DNA of 34,079 nucleotides. Origin: UBA1163 sp049513055 (GTDB lineage: Bacteria; Desulfobacterota; BSN033; UBA1163). The stretch covers positions 1 to 34,079 of the forward strand of contig JBEKWN010000066.1 of the NCBI GenBank assembly GCA_049513055.1. Direction: 5' to 3'. Position 1 is the stretch's first letter, and the number at the start of each line of letters is the position of its first letter. Of this stretch, positions 30,758 to 34,079 are shown piece after piece. A program made the position numbers and the translations under genes. Under the pieces are notes generated by a model. That model saw only the letters and a program-made list of their open reading frames with translations, had not been told where the DNA came from and did no database searches.

Positions 30758-33355
30758 ATGAAACAGCGTTATCACCACAAAGAGATTGAAGAAAAGTGGC
30801 AGAAGATCTGGGAAAGTCAAAATCTCTTTAAAGTGACAGAGGACCGGAAAAAAGAGAAATATTATCTTCTGGAGATGTTCCCCTATCCGTCGGGCAAGAT
30901 CCACATGGGCCATGTACGGAATTACTCCATCGGGGATGTGGCCGCCCGGTATAAGAAAATGAAAGGCTTTAACGTCCTCCACCCCATGGCATGGGATGCA
31001 TTTGGCATGCCTGCGGAAAACGCTGCGATCGAACATGGAGTTCACCCTGCCAAATGGACTTACGAAAATATTGATTACATGAGGAATCAATTGAAGCGGA
31101 TGGGCTTCAGTTACGACTGGGATCGGGAGTTCGCTACCTGCGACGTCTCCTATTACAAATGGGAGCAACTCTTCTTCTTAAAAATGTATGAGAAGGGATT
31201 GGCCTATAAGAGGAGGTCCTTTGTCAATTGGTGCGAGATCTGCAAGACCGTTTTGGCGAACGAACAGGTGATGAGCGACGGGACATGCTGGCGAGGCCAT
31301 GCAGACGATCCGGGCGTCGCACAGAAAGAACTGGATCAATGGTTCTTCAAAATCACGGAGTATGCAGAAGAACTTCTGGAATGGTGTGATAAACTTCCTG
31401 GATGGCCTGAACGCGTTCTCACCATGCAGCGAAACTGGATTGGAAAGTCAATCGGCGCTGAAATTCTTTTTCCTTTGGAGAATTTGAAAGAGGTCATTAA
31501 AGTCTTCACCACGCGACAGGATACAGTTTTTGGTGCAACGTTCATGAGTTTGGCACCCGAGCATCCCCTTGCCCTGAGCCTGTCAAAAGGAACTGTTCAG
31601 GAACAGGCCATTCGAGAATTCGTCGAAAAGATGAGACGGCAGGACAAGATAAAGAGGACTGCTGAGACGACAGAGAAAGAGGGTGTTTTTACAGGGGGCT
31701 ATTGTCTGAATCCGTTGACCAAAGCCAGAATGCCCATCTTCGTCGCCAATTTTGTTTTGATGGAGTATGGGACAGGGGCAGTGATGGCTGTGCCTACCCA
31801 TGACCAGAGGGACTTTGAGTTTGCGAAGAAATTCAGGCTTCCCTTGATTGTGGTTGTCAAACCGGAGGATCATACGTTAGATGCTAACACCATGACTGAA
31901 GCTTATGAGGGAGAGGGCTTTCTGGTCAACTCCGGTCAATTTAATGGAATGGATAGCGTTAAAGCAAGGGAGATGATCTCACAATATCTCAATGAGAAGG
32001 GACTCGGTGGAAATAGAATTAGTTACCGGCTGAGGGATTGGGGCATTTCCAGGCAGCGTTATTGGGGAACACCCATTCCTATCATTTATTGCGACCGATG
32101 TGGAACCGTACCCGTTCCTGAAAAAGATCTCCCTGTCGTTCTCCCCTTCAATGTGGAGATCACCGGGACGGGCGAGTCGCCTCTGACTGGATTAAAAGAG
32201 TTTGTGGAGACCCGATGTCCCCAATGTGGTGGGCCCGGTCGAAGAGAGACAGATACGATGGACACTTTCGTCGAATCTTCTTGGTATTTCGATCGGTTTG
32301 CATGCCCTGACTATGATAAAGGTCCTTTAGATAAGAAGCGGGTGGATTACTGGATGCCTGTGGATCAATACATTGGAGGAATTGAACATGCGATCCTGCA
32401 CCTTCTCTATTCCCGATTTTTCACACGCGTTTTAAAAGAAATAGGATGGGTAAGTGTTGATGAGCCGTTCACAAACCTTCTGACTCAGGGGATGGTTTGC
32501 AAAGAAGTATACGAGTGTCCCAAAGATGGTTATCTCTTCCCCGATGAGGTAGAGGAAGGGGGAGAGGGGATTTTTTGCCAGAAGTGCCGTAGCCAAATCT
32601 CTATTGGAAGGCTTGAAAAGATGTCCAAATCCAAGAGGAACGTGGTGGACCCTGAGTACTTGATTGAAAAATATGGTGCGGATACAGCCAGGATGTTTTG
32701 TCTCTTCGCCTCCCCACCTGAGAAGGATCTGGATTGGAGCGACCAGGGGGTGGATGGGTCTTCCCGTTTTCTCAATCGGGTCTGGAGACTCTTTTATGAG
32801 CAACATCCTCATCTTCAAAATGTAAAACCACTTCCTTTCGGAACAGTCCTTGAAGGAGATCAAAAGTCTCTGCGGCAGAAAACCCACAAAACAATCAAAA
32901 AGGTAACCGAAGACATTGAACGATTCCATTTTAACACCGCAATCAGTGCCATCATGGAATTGGTGAACGAGATCTATGTTTCAGAGATTAAAGACCGCAC
33001 GGACGAAATGTCCAGAAGGGTGGTACGCGAGGCGATCGAGACGATTGTCGTTTTGCTCTCACCATTTGTTCCCCATTTTGCAGAAGAACTCTGGGAAACT
33101 TTGGGGAATCGGGCATCCATCATCAAAACCCGATGGCCCGATTACGACCCGGAAGCCGTCTTGGAAGATGAAATATTGATTGTCATTCAGGTGAATGGAA
33201 GATTGAGGGATCGGATGACTATCCCTGCCTCATACGGAGAAGAGGAGGTAAAGGCCTGGGCATTGAAGAGCGAGAGGATTCGGAAATTGGTTGAAGGCAA
33301 GGAGATCAAACGGGTGATCCTCGTCCCCAAAAAACTGGTCAATATTGTCTGCTAA
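30758..33355 (+). CDS. leuS: Leucyl-tRNA synthetase
   Basis: A class I aminoacyl-tRNA synthetase of 865 residues charging tRNA-Leu. The HIGH-type motif is YPSGKIHMGHVRNYSIGD (HMGH near residues 49-52) and KMSKS is in LEKMSKSKRNVVDPEYLIEK near residue 621. The CP1 editing domain (about 220-420) includes FTTRQDTVFGATFMSLAPEH and AVPTHDQRDFEFAKKF. The catalytic core has WGISRQRYWGTPIP and QYIGGIEHAILHLLYSRFF. Two oddities: the editing-domain segment LALSLSKG near residue 271 is encoded by a dispersed repeat, and the first zinc site reads CEIC..CWRGHADDPG where I expected a second CxxC. ATG 30758 is preferred to TTG 30701 because the extension is repeat-coded. Confidence 0.97.
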   Translation: MKQRYHHKEIEEKWQKIWESQNLFKVTEDRKKEKYYLLEMFPYPSGKIHMGHVRNYSIGDVAARYKKMKGFNVLHPMAWDAFGMPAENAAIEHGVHPAKWTYENIDYMRNQLKRMGFSYDWDREFATCDVSYYKWEQLFFLKMYEKGLAYKRRSFVNWCEICKTVLANEQVMSDGTCWRGHADDPGVAQKELDQWFFKITEYAEELLEWCDKLPGWPERVLTMQRNWIGKSIGAEILFPLENLKEVIKVFTTRQDTVFGATFMSLAPEHPLALSLSKGTVQEQAIREFVEKMRRQDKIKRTAETTEKEGVFTGGYCLNPLTKARMPIFVANFVLMEYGTGAVMAVPTHDQRDFEFAKKFRLPLIVVVKPEDHTLDANTMTEAYEGEGFLVNSGQFNGMDSVKAREMISQYLNEKGLGGNRISYRLRDWGISRQRYWGTPIPIIYCDRCGTVPVPEKDLPVVLPFNVEITGTGESPLTGLKEFVETRCPQCGGPGRRETDTMDTFVESSWYFDRFACPDYDKGPLDKKRVDYWMPVDQYIGGIEHAILHLLYSRFFTRVLKEIGWVSVDEPFTNLLTQGMVCKEVYECPKDGYLFPDEVEEGGEGIFCQKCRSQISIGRLEKMSKSKRNVVDPEYLIEKYGADTARMFCLFASPPEKDLDWSDQGVDGSSRFLNRVWRLFYEQHPHLQNVKPLPFGTVLEGDQKSLRQKTHKTIKKVTEDIERFHFNTAISAIMELVNEIYVSEIKDRTDEMSRRVVREAIETIVVLLSPFVPHFAEELWETLGNRASIIKTRWPDYDPEAVLEDEILIVIQVNGRLRDRMTIPASYGEEEVKAWALKSERIRKLVEGKEIKRVILVPKKLVNIVC
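31569..31591 (+). repeat. CCCTGAGC-CTGTCAAAAGG repeat inside leuS
   Basis: CCCTGAGCCTGTCAAAAGG at 31572-31590 is close to the CCCTGAGC(T)TGTC(G)AAAGG palindrome-type repeat that I know as dispersed in many bacterial genomes. In this frame it gives the peptide LALSLSKG. The flanks are ordinary leuS, so it replaced or added a few residues in an editing-domain helix. Confidence 0.6.
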
Positions 33356-33435
33356 TAGGTTACAGGCCTTTCCTTTATCGGCCAAGGTTAGGAAGCCCGT
33401 ATCGTTAAGTGTGAAAGGGTGAGGTGTAGAGACCA

Positions 33436-33861
33436 ATGACATTACTTCTGAACAGAACAAGGATCCTTACCATAACCTTTTTATGTATTTTCCTACTTTT
33501 GGGCTGTGGTTACCAGATGGTCGGCAAGGAGACACATGTTCCACCTGGTTTGAATTCCCTTGCCATCCCCACTTTCAAGAATCTTACCTTTGAGCCAGGA
33601 ATTGAGGTTCCTTTCACACAGGCCTTTTTAAGAGAGTTCATTCAGGACAGAAGGGTCAACGTGGTGGACAGAGCGAAAGCAGATTCCGTTTTAGAGGGAA
33701 GCATTAGGTATTTTTGGGAGGAGAAAGGTGTTTCTGAAGTCCAATTTTTTCGGGCTTCTTCCCAAGCCCTCACCAACGAAGCGAATAAGGCCATTGCTTT
33801 CCAACAGCTTGGAGGACTTGTGGCAGGGCGAATTCGAAATCGTTTCTTTTATAATTTTTAA
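33436..33861 (+). CDS. lptE: LPS-assembly lipoprotein LptE, apparently shortened internally
   Basis: An outer membrane lipoprotein that plugs and supports the LptD translocon. The signal peptide (basic start, LTITFLCIFLLLG core) ends in the lipobox LLLGC with Cys24 as the lipid site, followed by GYQMVGKETHVPPGLNSLAI. The family's GIEVPFTQAFLREFIQDRRV is present, and the C-terminus (TNEANKAIAFQQLGGLVAGR, IRNRFFYNF) is intact. Between SIRYF and WEEKGVSEVQFFRASS, near residue 94, about 30-35 residues that form the middle beta strands in relatives are missing, leaving 141 residues instead of about 170. The frame is kept, so this may be a true variant or an assembly collapse. GAGGTG before ATG 33436 is a good ribosome binding site. 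Confidence 0.85.
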   Translation: MTLLLNRTRILTITFLCIFLLLGCGYQMVGKETHVPPGLNSLAIPTFKNLTFEPGIEVPFTQAFLREFIQDRRVNVVDRAKADSVLEGSIRYFWEEKGVSEVQFFRASSQALTNEANKAIAFQQLGGLVAGRIRNRFFYNF

Positions 33862-33876
33862 TGGATTGAAGATTTA

Positions 33877-33907
33877 CCCCCATCCTCACCTTCCTTCCTT
33901 ATGGGGG
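33877..33907. repeat. CCCCCAT/ATGGGGG hairpin between lptE and efp
   Basis: CCCCCAT (33877-33883) and ATGGGGG (33901-33907) pair across a 17-base pyrimidine-rich loop. A purine-rich tail with AGGAGG (33917-33922) follows, which serves as the efp ribosome binding site. Resembles a common dispersed C/G-rich palindrome; no T-run is present. Confidence 0.5.
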
Positions 33908-33933
33908 AGGGAGGGGAGGAGGAAAGATAACCT

Positions 33934-34079
33934 ATGTATACCGCTTCGGATTTGAGAAAGGGATTGAAAGTTATCATTGATGAAGAACCTTACATCGTGA
34001 CGGCTTTCGAATTTTCAAAACCTGGCAAGGGGCAAGCGCTTTATCGGACCAAACTGCGGAACATGATCACAGGATTAAC
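33934..34079 (+). CDS. efp: Translation elongation factor P, N-terminal part (3' end outside window)
   Basis: The first 48 residues are recognisable as the KOW-like domain I of EF-P: MYTASDLRKGLKVIIDEEPY, then EFSKPGKGQALYRTKLRN. The tip of the loop carries Lys32 in PGKGQA, the residue that in many bacteria is modified so that EF-P can rescue ribosomes stalled at polyproline stretches. A Lys here suggests a lysine-type modification system (for example EpmA) or none, not the Arg/rhamnose type. ATG 33934 lies 11 bases after AGGAGG. It follows lptE and a hairpin. Confidence 0.93.
   Translation, partial: MYTASDLRKGLKVIIDEEPYIVTAFEFSKPGKGQALYRTKLRNMITGL

Noticed and set aside
1..34079. CRISPR arrays, insertion sequences with transposases, rRNA or tRNA genes
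   Set aside because: No regular repeat-spacer series, no transposase-like protein and no RNA gene motifs were seen on either strand; the only recombinase is XerC.

Overview
The window reads as a chromosomal segment of a Gram-negative bacterium, most likely a Desulfobacterota-type (former Deltaproteobacteria) lineage. The basis is the block xerC - hslV - hslU - argB - argD - argG - leuS - lptE - efp on one strand, a gene order I associate with that group, together with LPS-type genes (heptose kinase rfaE1, LPS assembly lipoprotein lptE). Overall base composition is moderate. Almost everything is on the + strand; the only well-supported minus-strand gene is a small dodecin.

Positions 1-22507 form a surface-polysaccharide (O-antigen or capsule) cluster. 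It holds a truncated GT4 at the left edge, a broken methyltransferase, two paralogous methyltransferases around a GT4, a GT2, a WbpB/WbpD/WbpI-like nucleotide-sugar module, a PMT-type membrane glycosyltransferase, a flippase, a GNAT protein, another methyltransferase, a polysaccharide deacetylase, a second GT2, a DegT aminotransferase, a zinc-ribbon methyltransferase, a left-handed beta-helix acetyltransferase, a PssD/PssE (Alg14/Alg13-like) pair, an AT-rich methyltransferase, a DPM1-like GT2 with a DUF2304 membrane partner, a sugar-nucleotide epimerase and rfaE1. Many genes overlap by ATGA or TGATG, so translation is probably coupled. The plausible flow is sugar-nucleotide synthesis and decoration in the cytoplasm, assembly on a lipid carrier, flipping by the Wzx-like protein, then periplasmic modification by the PMT-type enzyme.

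Positions 22508-23076 are a boundary: a bidirectional intrinsic terminator, a very GC-rich palindrome, the dodecin gene, and divergent promoters for dodecin and xerC.

Positions 23077-34079 are housekeeping: xerC, hslVU, argB, argD, argG, leuS, lptE and the start of efp. An AT-rich GT17-type glycosyltransferase gene sits between argB and argD. argF and argH, often found in this run, are absent.

Two unusual themes recur. First, dispersed repeats occupy most junctions of the housekeeping block and also appear inside reading frames: a TTCGTGA/TCACGAA family inside the WbpI/WecB epimerase, a palindromic GC-rich insert in XerC, and a CCCTGAGC..GTC..AAGG repeat in the LeuS editing domain. Second, three genes seem to carry internal deletions relative to their families: the 484-1007 methyltransferase (out of frame), the DPM1-like GT2 (in frame) and lptE (in frame). 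A cloverleaf-like set of inverted repeats at about 20319-20414 is the most striking non-coding structure.
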